From Blastocatellia bacterium (GTDB lineage: Bacteria > Acidobacteriota > Blastocatellia > HR10), in contig DATLZR010000156.1 in the NCBI GenBank assembly GCA_035573895.1, positions 1-39,680 of the forward strand: a stretch of 39,680 nucleotides of DNA. The letters run 5' to 3'. The notes under the pieces are model-generated. The model was not told the DNA's origin, did not search any database, and saw only the letters and a list, made by a program, of their open reading frames with translations. Within the stretch, counting starts at the first letter, position 1. Every line of letters begins with the position of its first letter. This document shows positions 25,342 to 33,501 of the stretch, in pieces. A program made the translations under genes and the position numbers.

Positions 25342-26716
25342 GGTGAGACGCCTTTCCCGGGGAGAGACCGAGCCGACGACAGACCTGGCGACGGAGCCGC
25401 TCAACCTGACGGCGCAACTCCGCCTCCGGCACGGTGAGCACGCGCCGCTCGGCCATAACAATCTTCCCTCCAACGATCACCATCCCCACATCGGAAGGTT
25501 TGCAGGCGTAGACAAGCTGTGAGATAACGTTGTACAGGGGAATTTGATGAGGGGCCGTCATATTCACCAGGATGAGATCCGCCATCTTCCCCACCTCGAG
25601 GCTGCCGATCTCCGCCTCCAGGCCGAGAGCACGCGCTCCCAGCCGCGTCGCCATCCTCAATGCCTCGGATGCGGTCAGCGCCTGGGGATCACCCTGATGA
25701 ACTTTTTGCAACAGTGCGGCCACCTTCATTTCGGTGAACAAATCAAGAGCATTGTTGCTGGCCGCTCCGTCGGTCCCCAATCCGACGGCCACACCGGCTC
25801 GCACCATTCGCGTGACGGGAGCCACACCGGAGCCTAGCTTCATGTTACTCTGCGGATTATGAGCCACACCCACACGCCGCCGCTGCAAAAGAGCAAGCTC
25901 ATCATCCGTCACATGAACCACATGAGCAGCTACCAGGCGCTCACCAAGAACCCCCAGCCGATCGAGATACGCGATCGGTCGAGCGCCATGCCGCCTTTCG
26001 GTTTCAACGACCTCTTGCTCGGTCTCCGCCAGATGAAGAAGCAGCGGCACACCATACTTATCCGCCAATTGCCGTGTCGCTTGCAGCGTCTTGGGGGAGG
26101 ACGTGTAGATGGCGTGAGGAGCCACTGCCGGAGTCACGCGCCGATGGCCTCGCCACGCCCGGATCAACCGTTCGGCCCGGCGCAGACCCTGCTCCGAAGT
26201 CGGGCTATCAGGGCTGGGGAGATCAAGAATCGTCTGGCCGACAACAGCCCGCATCCCCGCCCGATCAACAGCCCGCGCGACCTCCTCCTCAAAATAGTAC
26301 ATATCGGCGAACGTCGTGATGCCGCCCTGAAGCATTTCCAGACAGGCGAGCAACGTCCCCCAGTAGACAAAAGATCGCGTGACGACCTGTTTTTCCGCCG
26401 GAAAGATATAGTCCGCAAGCCAGCGTTGGAGATCGAGATCATCGGCCAATCCACGAAAGAGCGTCATCGGCGCGTGCGTATGCGCGTTGATGAGCCCCGG
26501 AAGCACGACTTTTCCCCGAGCCGAGATCACACGACGCGCCGTGATGTCTCGGGCAACCGTTCGGGCTTCACCGACAGCAAGAATGCGCTCCCCGCTAATG
26601 GCGACGGCCCCTTCATCGAAGATGCGATCCTCCGAATCCATCGTCACGACCATGCCGCCAGTGATGAGGAGATCGGCTGGGCGCGCCCCGGTTGTCGTCC
26701 TCGCACACCGCCTCAT
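25325..26716 (-). CDS. mtaD: Amidohydrolase, 5-methylthioadenosine/S-adenosylhomocysteine deaminase type
   Basis: A metal-dependent hydrolase of about 463 residues that probably deaminates S-adenosylhomocysteine, methylthioadenosine or a related adenosine compound. The metal-binding motif NAHTHAPMTLFRGLADD is characteristic of this subgroup. HAIYTSSP, LLLHLAETEQEV, AHVVHVTDDEL, HNPQSNMKLGSGVAPV and GLGTDGAASNNALDLF give the remaining ligands and catalytic residues. The C-terminal composite beta domain ends with EVGKMADLILVN and VIVGGKIVM. The ATG at 26716 is chosen because a good promoter ends 8 bases upstream of it; this implies a nearly leaderless message. Related N-ethylammeline/atrazine hydrolases share the fold, so the exact substrate is inferred. 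Confidence 0.88.
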   Translation of the reverse strand: MRRCARTTTGARPADLLITGGMVVTMDSEDRIFDEGAVAISGERILAVGEARTVARDITARRVISARGKVVLPGLINAHTHAPMTLFRGLADDLDLQRWLADYIFPAEKQVVTRSFVYWGTLLACLEMLQGGITTFADMYYFEEEVARAVDRAGMRAVVGQTILDLPSPDSPTSEQGLRRAERLIRAWRGHRRVTPAVAPHAIYTSSPKTLQATRQLADKYGVPLLLHLAETEQEVVETERRHGARPIAYLDRLGVLGERLVAAHVVHVTDDELALLQRRRVGVAHNPQSNMKLGSGVAPVTRMVRAGVAVGLGTDGAASNNALDLFTEMKVAALLQKVHQGDPQALTASEALRMATRLGARALGLEAEIGSLEVGKMADLILVNMTAPHQIPLYNVISQLVYACKPSDVGMVIVGGKIVMAERRVLTVPEAELRRQVERLRRQVCRRLGLSPGKASHREREF

Positions 26717-26724
26717 CGCCGGGG

Positions 26725-26754
26725 AGTATAGCGGAAGCGCCCTCGGACTGTCAC
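26725..26754 (-). promoter_or_regulatory. Sigma-70 type promoter of the mtaD-tgt-yajC-secDF group
   Basis: On the minus strand: GTGACA (26749-26754), an 18-base spacer, TATACT (26725-26730). The ATG at 26716 follows the -10 by 8 bases, so transcription should start at or next to the start codon. It lies back to back with the tRNA promoter. Confidence 0.6.
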
Positions 26755-26760
26755 CGGGTG

Positions 26761-26790
26761 TTGACATGCCCATCGGGCTTGACATAAGAT
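26761..26790 (+). promoter_or_regulatory. Promoter of the tRNA-Gly gene
   Basis: TTGACA (26761-26766), an 18-base spacer, TAAGAT (26785-26790). It predicts transcription starting about 9 bases before the tRNA. A second TTGACA (26779-26784) has no good -10. Confidence 0.5.
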
Positions 26791-26805
26791 TGTGATTCAC
26801 AATGA

Positions 26806-26880
26806 GCGGGCGTGACGCAACGGTAGCGTATCAGCTTCCCAAGCTGAGTGTTGCGGGTTCGAATCCCGTCGCCCGCTCCA
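26806..26880 (+). tRNA. tRNA-Gly (anticodon CCC)
   Basis: A complete 75-base cloverleaf with encoded CCA (26878-26880). The acceptor stem pairs GCGGGCG with CGCCCGC; the D stem is ACGC/GCGT; the anticodon stem TCAGC/GCTGA encloses the loop TTCCCAA with anticodon CCC at 26838-26840; the T arm is GCGGG-TTCGAAT-CCCGT. It reads the Gly codon GGG. It stands alone between the mtaD group and the peptide-modification locus. Confidence 0.96.
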
Positions 26881-26914
26881 TATTTTTTGATCGTCCCAAT
26901 ATCCCCCGGTGGGT

Positions 26915-26943
26915 TTGACATTCTACGCTTCGCAACGTAGCAC
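26915..26943 (+). promoter_or_regulatory. Possible promoter and operator of the peptide locus
   Basis: TTGACA (26915-26920) is followed 17 bases later by a poor -10 (TAGCAC). Between and overlapping them is the inverted repeat CTACG-N8-CGTAG (26923-26940). A weak -10 with a dyad in this position would fit a regulated promoter. The locus could also be read through from the tRNA. Confidence 0.35.
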
Positions 26944-26950
26944 CGATGCG

Positions 26951-27247
26951 ATGGACACCATATTCGAGAAGTCGCCCATGATCGTCTCGCGAAAGATCGG
27001 AGAGGAATACCTGCTTGTCCCCCTCCGCCGCGAGGCAGCCGATCCGGAGAAAATCTACACGCTCAACGAGGTCGCAGCCTTCATCTGGGAGCAGATTGAC
27101 GGAACCCGATCCGTCCAGCAGCTTGTGGCGGCTGTACTCGACCATTTTGACGTGACCGCGGATGAAGCCCGGAGGGATGTCATTGAGTATCTGGAACTGT
27201 TGTCGCGCATCGGAGCGATCGTGTCCCGCCAAAGGGACACCATTTAA
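26951..27247 (+). CDS. PqqD family peptide-recognition protein
   Basis: A 98-residue PqqD-like protein. Proteins of this fold (the RiPP recognition element) bind the leader of a precursor peptide and hand it to a radical SAM enzyme. Visible are the SPMIVSRKIGEEYLLVPLRR start, the family core IYTLNEVAAFIWEQIDGTRS (about 35-54), SVQQLVAAVLDHFDVTADEA and the helix VIEYLELLSRIGAIV. The ATG at 26951 is preferred to an in-frame GTG at 26909 that overlaps the -35 region. The ribosome-binding site is weak. It lies 14 bases before the radical SAM gene, the expected partner. Confidence 0.88.
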   Translation: MDTIFEKSPMIVSRKIGEEYLLVPLRREAADPEKIYTLNEVAAFIWEQIDGTRSVQQLVAAVLDHFDVTADEARRDVIEYLELLSRIGAIVSRQRDTI

Positions 27248-27261
27248 TCTCGAGGTTCACG

Positions 27262-28539
27262 ATGGGAAATTCGAGCATCCCTCAACTGAGCTATCGGGCC
27301 TTCGGCGAGCGCCTTATGGCGATGGCGTCGGCCCGCCGCATCCCCCTGTTTGGAGAGATCGAACTGACCTATCGCTGCAATCAAAACTGTGCCCACTGCT
27401 ACGTCAACCTTCCCCCAGGAGATCGAGAGGCAAAAGGCCGGGAGATGACCGCTGAGGAAATCTGTCGGATTATTGATGAGATCACCGACGCCGGATGTCT
27501 CTTTTTGTTGCTGACCGGGGGCGAGCCGATGCTTCGCCCCGACTTTCTCGACATCTATGCTTACGCGAAGAAAAAGGGGTTGCTCATCACAATCTTTTGC
27601 ACTGGGACGCTCGTCACGCCCCAGATCGCCGATTACTTGGCCCAGTGGCCCCCTTACAACATTGAGATCACCATCTATGGAGCGACTGAACAAACGTATG
27701 AGCGCGTGACCGGACTCCCTGGGTCTTATCGGAAATGCTTTGCAGGAATTCGGCTGCTGCTGTCTCGGGGATTGCCGGTCAAACTGAAGACGGTGGTCAT
27801 CTCCCTGAACAAACACGAATTTCAGCAAATGGAACAAATCGCTCGCGATCTCGGCGTGGAGTTCAAATGGGACGGACATATCAATGCCCGCATTGATGGT
27901 GGACGCAAACCACTCGATGTCCGGCTTGATCCTGAAGAGGTAGTGGCCCTTGATCTGGCAACCGAAAAGAGAATCACCGAGTGGCGCGAGTTTTGTGACC
28001 GCTTGCCGCGTTCCTATCGAACCGATCGGCTCTACTCGTGCAGTGCTGCCCTCACCGCCTTTCATATTGATCCCTATGGGCGGATGACCCCCTGTACCAT
28101 GGCGCGACTTCACGGCTACGATCTCCGGCAGGGCAGCTTCCGTGATGCCTGGGAAGGATTGTTCGCCGATCTCCGGAAGCGAAGACGGCCCCCGACTGAT
28201 CGCTGCGCCGATTGCGATTTGATGACCATCTGCTTTCAGTGCACGGGTTGGTCCCAGCTCGAACACGGAGTGGAATGGGCACCGGTTGACTTCCTGTGCG
28301 AGGTCACTCATGCTCGCGCCGAGGCTCTCGGGCTGCCGCATGCGCGGGGAATCTGCTGCGACGTCATCGAGAACATCAAAACACGGAAGCGACGCCGCCT
28401 GCACGGCTGTGCGGTCGGAGTCCATGCCGCACCGGCGCGGGCAACAGGAGAAATAAGCAATGAAGAAAAAACCCTATCGCAAACCGGAAATCCAGGAAGT
28501 CCGATTAGTCCTTCAGGAATCCGTCATGATGGTCTGTAA
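27262..28539 (+). CDS. Radical SAM/SPASM peptide-modifying enzyme
   Basis: A 425-residue radical SAM protein of the PqqE-like group. The first iron-sulfur cluster site is C39-x3-C43-x2-C46 (ELTYRCNQNCAHCYVN); the SAM-binding TGGEP is at 85-89. The C-terminal SPASM region supplies Cys 260, 278, 315, 318, 324, 327 and 346 for auxiliary clusters. Enzymes of this type form thioether, C-C or similar crosslinks in precursor peptides. The start has a weak GAGG site. The last 50 residues are Arg-rich, then low in conserved features, and overlap a short peptide gene in another frame (28460-28539). The substrate is inferred to be that peptide. Other SPASM roles, such as protein maturation, are possible. 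Confidence 0.93.
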   Translation: MGNSSIPQLSYRAFGERLMAMASARRIPLFGEIELTYRCNQNCAHCYVNLPPGDREAKGREMTAEEICRIIDEITDAGCLFLLLTGGEPMLRPDFLDIYAYAKKKGLLITIFCTGTLVTPQIADYLAQWPPYNIEITIYGATEQTYERVTGLPGSYRKCFAGIRLLLSRGLPVKLKTVVISLNKHEFQQMEQIARDLGVEFKWDGHINARIDGGRKPLDVRLDPEEVVALDLATEKRITEWREFCDRLPRSYRTDRLYSCSAALTAFHIDPYGRMTPCTMARLHGYDLRQGSFRDAWEGLFADLRKRRRPPTDRCADCDLMTICFQCTGWSQLEHGVEWAPVDFLCEVTHARAEALGLPHARGICCDVIENIKTRKRRRLHGCAVGVHAAPARATGEISNEEKTLSQTGNPGSPISPSGIRHDGL

Positions 28540-28624
28540 GGTCGCCGACCTTGGGGGACCTGGACAACCCGTTTCCGGGTGTAAGGGCCAAATAGGACAA
28601 CAGTGCGCCCTTTTGGGGACATAA
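28460..28624 (+). CDS. Candidate RiPP precursor peptide (54 residues, three Cys)
   Basis: A short gene with a good Shine-Dalgarno (AGGAG, 9 bases before the ATG), starting inside the radical SAM gene in another frame and ending 73 bases before the next gene. The N-terminal half is a charged leader (MKKKPYRKPEIQEVRLVLQE); then come SVMMVCKVADLGGPG and the tail QPVSGCKGQIGQQCALLGT. Cys are at 26, 41 and 49; a Gly-Gly pair at 32-33 precedes Pro34. The KPYxKPEIxEV leader and the CK motif resemble, from memory, short peptides beside radical SAM/HprK-like genes in other bacteria. Its place between modifying enzymes supports its being their substrate. The product and its modification are unknown. 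The overlap keeps expression coupled to the radical SAM gene. Confidence 0.72.
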   Translation: MKKKPYRKPEIQEVRLVLQESVMMVCKVADLGGPGQPVSGCKGQIGQQCALLGT

Positions 28625-28651
28625 GGAGAGCACCTGGTCGCCAGCTTCCCC

Positions 28652-28675
28652 TATAACCGGAGCTATAACCGGAGC
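28652..28675 (+). repeat. Tandem 12-bp repeat before the methyltransferase gene
   Basis: Two exact copies of TATAACCGGAGC in the 73-base gap between the precursor gene and the methyltransferase-S26 gene. Each contains TATAAC, a possible -10 element, though I see no matching -35. It may be simple duplication or a protein-binding site. Confidence 0.6.
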
Positions 28676-28697
28676 GAGATAATCACGGGGAGCACGG

Positions 28698-29960
28698 ATG
28701 AGCGTACCTCGGAGACCTCACATGCAGACAGAGGCCGCTCGCTGGCTGTCACTTGTGGCAGCCAAGTTCAATGCTCCCGAAGAAGTTGCCTCCCACACGG
28801 AGACAGTCGCCGAAGGGTTTGAAGCTTGGGAACGAGAGGTCGTTCAACAGTTCATGACATGCCCCGGACGACTTCTCGATGTGGGCTGCGGCGCAGGTCG
28901 CGAGGCTTTCGCCTTCGCCGAACGGGGCTTTGAGGTCGTCGCCATTGATATTGCCGAGAAGATGATCGAGCAGGCTAAAGCCCTGGCTGCCGAGCGGCAA
29001 GTGAACATCGAATTTCACACGATGAGCGTGACCGAATGCGCTTTCCCGCCTCAGTCCTTTGACTACATTTTCTTCAGCCGGGCCGTCTATTCCTATATCC
29101 CCACGCGGGCGCTTCGTCTCGCCACGTTGGCCCGACTCCGCCAGATGCTCAAGCCGTCGGGACTGTTGATCCTCTCCGGCTACTTCGTCGCGCGACGTCG
29201 CCTTCTCTCCCGGAGAGCGCTTCGCCATTTCGGCCAATGCCTGGCAGCGACACTGTGGGGACGGTGGACAGCGACGGAACCGGGCGACACCCTCATTGGT
29301 CGCGTGTCCGAACGGAGCGACTTGAACAAGCCCTGCTTCGTTCACATATTCCCCAGTCTCACGGCCATCGCTGAGGAACTTCGTCAGGCGGGATTTTCCA
29401 TCCTCCGAGGGGGCACGCACTTTTATTTCGTCGCTCAGCCCGCGCCCGAGGGGAACGGCGACGTTCGAGTGGTGACAAATGATGCCTTCGGCCACCTGAT
29501 ATCGGAACTGCTCGCCCAGGGACTTCGAGTGCGCTTCACCGTCAGCGGAACGAGCATGCGCCCCTTCCTTGAAGAAGGGGACATCGTCACCCTCGCCCCG
29601 GTCACGCCAGCGGACCTGAAGATTGGCGACATCGCGCTGGTGCGTCGGTCTCCGAATTCGCTCACGCTGCACCGTCTTGTCAGAAAAATGAGGGGATCAC
29701 AGCCACTCCTCGTTTTCAAAGGAGATGCCGTCAACGAAAGTGATGAGCCGGTGGCCCCTCATCAGGTCATCGCCCGGGTGACTGAAATTCAGAAGACGCA
29801 TAAGCGCATCTCTCTTCAGGAAGGGATGGCCATTGTCCGGAACTGGTTTCTCGCTCAGAAATCAATCCTTCGAGCCACTGGCCGACGGGCACTTCATCGG
29901 GTGATTTTGCGGTCGGTTCCGGCGGACACAGGGACTAACTCTCCCGCAAAAGAGCCATGA
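28698..29960 (+). CDS. SAM methyltransferase fused to an S26 (signal peptidase-like) domain
   Basis: A 420-residue two-domain protein. Residues about 55-245 are a class I methyltransferase: LLDVGCGAGREAFAFAERG (motif I, 59-77), AIDIAEKMIEQAK, SFDYIFFSRAV and a later LKPSGLLILSGYF. Residues about 275-365 are an S24/S26 serine peptidase-like domain: TVSGTSMRPFLEEGDIVTL puts the nucleophile at Ser286, and LTLHRLV gives His325, as in Ser/His (SipW/Sec11-like) signal peptidases; FKGDAVNESDEPV completes the family pattern. No transmembrane anchor is evident, unlike true signal peptidases. In context it may methylate and/or cleave the Cys-rich peptide. The stop overlaps the next start by 4 bases. 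Confidence 0.88.
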   Translation: MSVPRRPHMQTEAARWLSLVAAKFNAPEEVASHTETVAEGFEAWEREVVQQFMTCPGRLLDVGCGAGREAFAFAERGFEVVAIDIAEKMIEQAKALAAERQVNIEFHTMSVTECAFPPQSFDYIFFSRAVYSYIPTRALRLATLARLRQMLKPSGLLILSGYFVARRRLLSRRALRHFGQCLAATLWGRWTATEPGDTLIGRVSERSDLNKPCFVHIFPSLTAIAEELRQAGFSILRGGTHFYFVAQPAPEGNGDVRVVTNDAFGHLISELLAQGLRVRFTVSGTSMRPFLEEGDIVTLAPVTPADLKIGDIALVRRSPNSLTLHRLVRKMRGSQPLLVFKGDAVNESDEPVAPHQVIARVTEIQKTHKRISLQEGMAIVRNWFLAQKSILRATGRRALHRVILRSVPADTGTNSPAKEP

Positions 29961-30916
29961 CACAAGCGCCCCTTACTCCTTTGGGAGGGAATAGGGAGGC
30001 ACCGGGAGTGTCCTTTGATCAGGTGTGGCTGGAGATTGCGGAGACAAGAATTCGGATTCGCCCATCGGATCATCGGATGAAGATCGGCGTCACCCCGGAA
30101 TATTTCCCCTTTCTTCGAGAGACACCCTGCGACGCGGCCGATATTGACCTTACGGTCCATTGCCAGGAGATCCCGCAGATTCCCCTCACGCTATCGCTAT
30201 TTGACTCCGGTGGAGTATGGACGCTGGGACTGTCGGGAGATCGGTTTATCTTTCACTTCAGGACCCTGGCAGCCGATCCGCCGCTTTACAAGCTGGCCGT
30301 CATGTCGCGCGATTTCTCAAAAGGCGACGTGTTCATAAGACCTGACACAGGCCTGGTGATCGGTAATGTCCTCTATCCCCTCGAATTCCCTCTGGACGAG
30401 CTGTTGGTCAATCATTGGCTGGCCAACGGTCGGGGAATCGAGCTTCATGCCTTTGGAGTCTGCTTTGATGGTAGAGGTCTGGTCTGTTGCGGTCAGTCAG
30501 GAGCAGGAAAATCTACAATGGCCCGGCTCTGGCAGGAGGTCGGCTGTGGGCAGATCCTCAGCGATGACCGGGTGATTTTGCGCCTCCAGGATCCCCCGAA
30601 AGCCTTTGGGACTCCCTGGCATGGCGACGCAGGAGTTGCCTCCAGCACAGGCTGCCCTTTGATGGCTCTCTTCTTTCTCGAACACACGCCTGAAAACCGC
30701 CGGCAACGGCTCACACCCGCTCAAGCCTCTTCCCTTCTACTGGCCCGTTCCTTCCCTCCCTTCTGGGACAAAGAGAGGATGGAAGCGACCCTCGACGTGA
30801 TCACCCGTATCGTCGAGCGCGTTCCCTGTTACCGCCTGGGCTTTGTCCCCGATCAAAGCATTGTTCACTTCCTGAAATCCCTCGCTTACGAAATTAATAG
30901 GCATAACCGCCCGTAA
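29957..30916 (+). CDS. HprK-like P-loop kinase
   Basis: A 319-residue protein whose C-terminal half resembles HPr kinase/phosphorylase: the P-loop CCGQSGAGKSTMARLWQEVG (G179-T187), the acidic ILSDDRVIL about 16 residues later, and the AFGTPWHGDAG motif. The N-terminal 150 residues are beta-rich and not HPr-kinase-like. HprK-related kinases are found next to PqqD-like proteins, and homologues phosphorylate lasso peptides on Ser in some pathways. Here the peptide lacks a C-terminal Ser (it ends LLGT), so Thr54 or Ser39, or a carrier protein, would be possible targets. It is coupled to the methyltransferase-S26 gene (ATGA overlap). It closes the locus; no transporter follows. Confidence 0.85.
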   Translation: MTQAPLTPLGGNREAPGVSFDQVWLEIAETRIRIRPSDHRMKIGVTPEYFPFLRETPCDAADIDLTVHCQEIPQIPLTLSLFDSGGVWTLGLSGDRFIFHFRTLAADPPLYKLAVMSRDFSKGDVFIRPDTGLVIGNVLYPLEFPLDELLVNHWLANGRGIELHAFGVCFDGRGLVCCGQSGAGKSTMARLWQEVGCGQILSDDRVILRLQDPPKAFGTPWHGDAGVASSTGCPLMALFFLEHTPENRRQRLTPAQASSLLLARSFPPFWDKERMEATLDVITRIVERVPCYRLGFVPDQSIVHFLKSLAYEINRHNRP

Positions 30917-31386
30917 CGCCCCGAGCTGTGAACGACGAGGGGGAAGATCACGGCAAAAGCAACCCGCCCTCCGCTCCCACTCGTAGCGAATCATTATGGA
31001 GGCTAATACCCCTTCCGTAACGGGAAATTCCCAGTCCAGGCACGGTCACAAACTGTAATAGTCTGCGCCATCTTTGATCTTTCAGAACAGAAGCGGGGGA
31101 TCCATAAGGGTACTGCTCTGCACTGGGAGATTCCTGCCAGACTCCCGGCTTCTATCCATTGAAGTACTCCTCTAATGACCAGGCTTTTTGTCGCATATCT
31201 TCTTGCATCAAGCGAAGATGAAGAGATTTCCCCAAGAGCCGAAACGTTCCGTCCTGGCCCGATGTGAGCGGGTCAGAATCCCCCCGCGCCAGGTCCAGAC
31301 CGGTCACCGATTCAAGAGTCCCTCTCATGCAAGGGCAGTACCCATCTCCCGGGTCGGGACGGGGGAAAAAATTTCTGGTCACGATC
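30917..31386. other. Intergenic stretch between the peptide locus and groES
   Basis: 470 bases with no clear terminator after the kinase gene and no recognisable RNA. The only frame of interest is a 76-codon minus-strand one (31152-31382), listed separately. The groESL promoter begins at its right edge. Confidence 0.5.
31152..31382 (-). CDS. Doubtful small protein upstream of groES
   Basis: A 76-residue frame from a GTG at 31382, ending KSLHLRLMQEDMRQKAWSLE and then EYFNG. The second half is amphipathic and plausibly coding, the first half is not. No ribosome-binding site is visible, and I recognise no family. It is divergent from groES. It may be a remnant or chance. Confidence 0.2.
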   Translation of the reverse strand: MTRNFFPRPDPGDGYCPCMRGTLESVTGLDLARGDSDPLTSGQDGTFRLLGKSLHLRLMQEDMRQKAWSLEEYFNG

Positions 31387-31415
31387 TTGACAAAAAGAGA
31401 CGCAGATTATATAAT
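31387..31415 (+). promoter_or_regulatory. Consensus sigma-70 promoter of groESL
   Basis: TTGACA (31387-31392), exactly 17 bases, TATAAT (31410-31415): a perfect vegetative consensus. Predicted leader about 35 bases. No CIRCE operator (TTAGCACTC-N9-GAGTGCTAA) is visible around it. Confidence 0.85.
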
Positions 31416-31456
31416 CCGACCTGAATCAAATTTCAGAACAGACGGAGGAGGTGCCT

Positions 31457-31780
31457 ATGGCATTGAATATTCGTCCTTTGCACGATCGGGTCGTTGTCAA
31501 GCGATTAGAGGAGCAGGAGCAGGTTCGGGGTGGCATCATCATCCCCGATACAGCAAAAGAGAAACCCCAACAGGGCGAGGTCGTTGCCGTCGGTAACGGC
31601 AAGATCCTGGAGAATGGAACCAAAGTCCCCCTGGATGTGAAAGTGGGTGATCGGGTTCTGTTTGGTAAGTATTCGGGAACGGAAGTCAGGATTGACGATG
31701 AGGAGTATCTCATCATGCGGGAAGACGAGATTCTTGCCGTTATAGAAGCAGCGGCCAAGTCCAAATCAGCGAGCAAGTGA
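31457..31780 (+). CDS. groES: Co-chaperonin GroES
   Basis: The 10-kDa heptameric lid of the GroEL chaperonin. 107 residues from the ATG at 31457, which has a strong ribosome-binding site (GGAGGAGG). A GTG two codons earlier is in frame but lies in the spacer. Family features: [19 protein letters not shown], the mobile loop [53 protein letters not shown]. It is slightly longer than most members because of a KSKSASK tail. groEL follows 34 bases later. Confidence 0.98.
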   Translation: MALNIRPLHDRVVVKRLEEQEQVRGGIIIPDTAKEKPQQGEVVAVGNGKILENGTKVPLDVKVGDRVLFGKYSGTEVRIDDEEYLIMREDEILAVIEAAAKSKSASK

Positions 31781-31802
31781 GTTTTCCCCTATCTTTAGAT
31801 AA

Positions 31803-33440
<1,638 letters not shown>

Positions 33441-33466
33441 AGTTCCTCTCTACAACCCACCCTCCT

Positions 33467-33501
33467 AGGGGCTCGTCATCGAGCCCCTCCCCCTCTTTTT
33501 T
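33467..33501 (+). terminator. Rho-independent terminator of groESL
   Basis: Perfect 9-bp stem AGGGGCTCG / CGAGCCCCT with a TCAT loop (33467-33488), followed by a pyrimidine tract ending in TTTTTT. 27 bases after the groEL stop. Confidence 0.9.

Noticed and set aside
24199-25473. Longer N-terminus for Tgt
   Set aside because: The extra 44 residues are Arg/Ser-rich, overlap the end of the amidohydrolase gene and precede the conserved start; the GTG at 25341 gives the normal family length.
26806-26880. tRNA-Gly as the attachment site of an integrated element carrying the peptide locus
   Set aside because: No second copy of the tRNA 3' end, no integrase and no composition change are seen up to groES.
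30900-30960. Terminator after the HprK-like gene
   Set aside because: Short CCCC/GGGG complementarity exists but the loop is long and no T-run follows.
31387-31457. CIRCE operator at groESL
   Set aside because: Looked for TTAGCACTC/GAGTGCTAA arms in the 31300-31460 region and found none.
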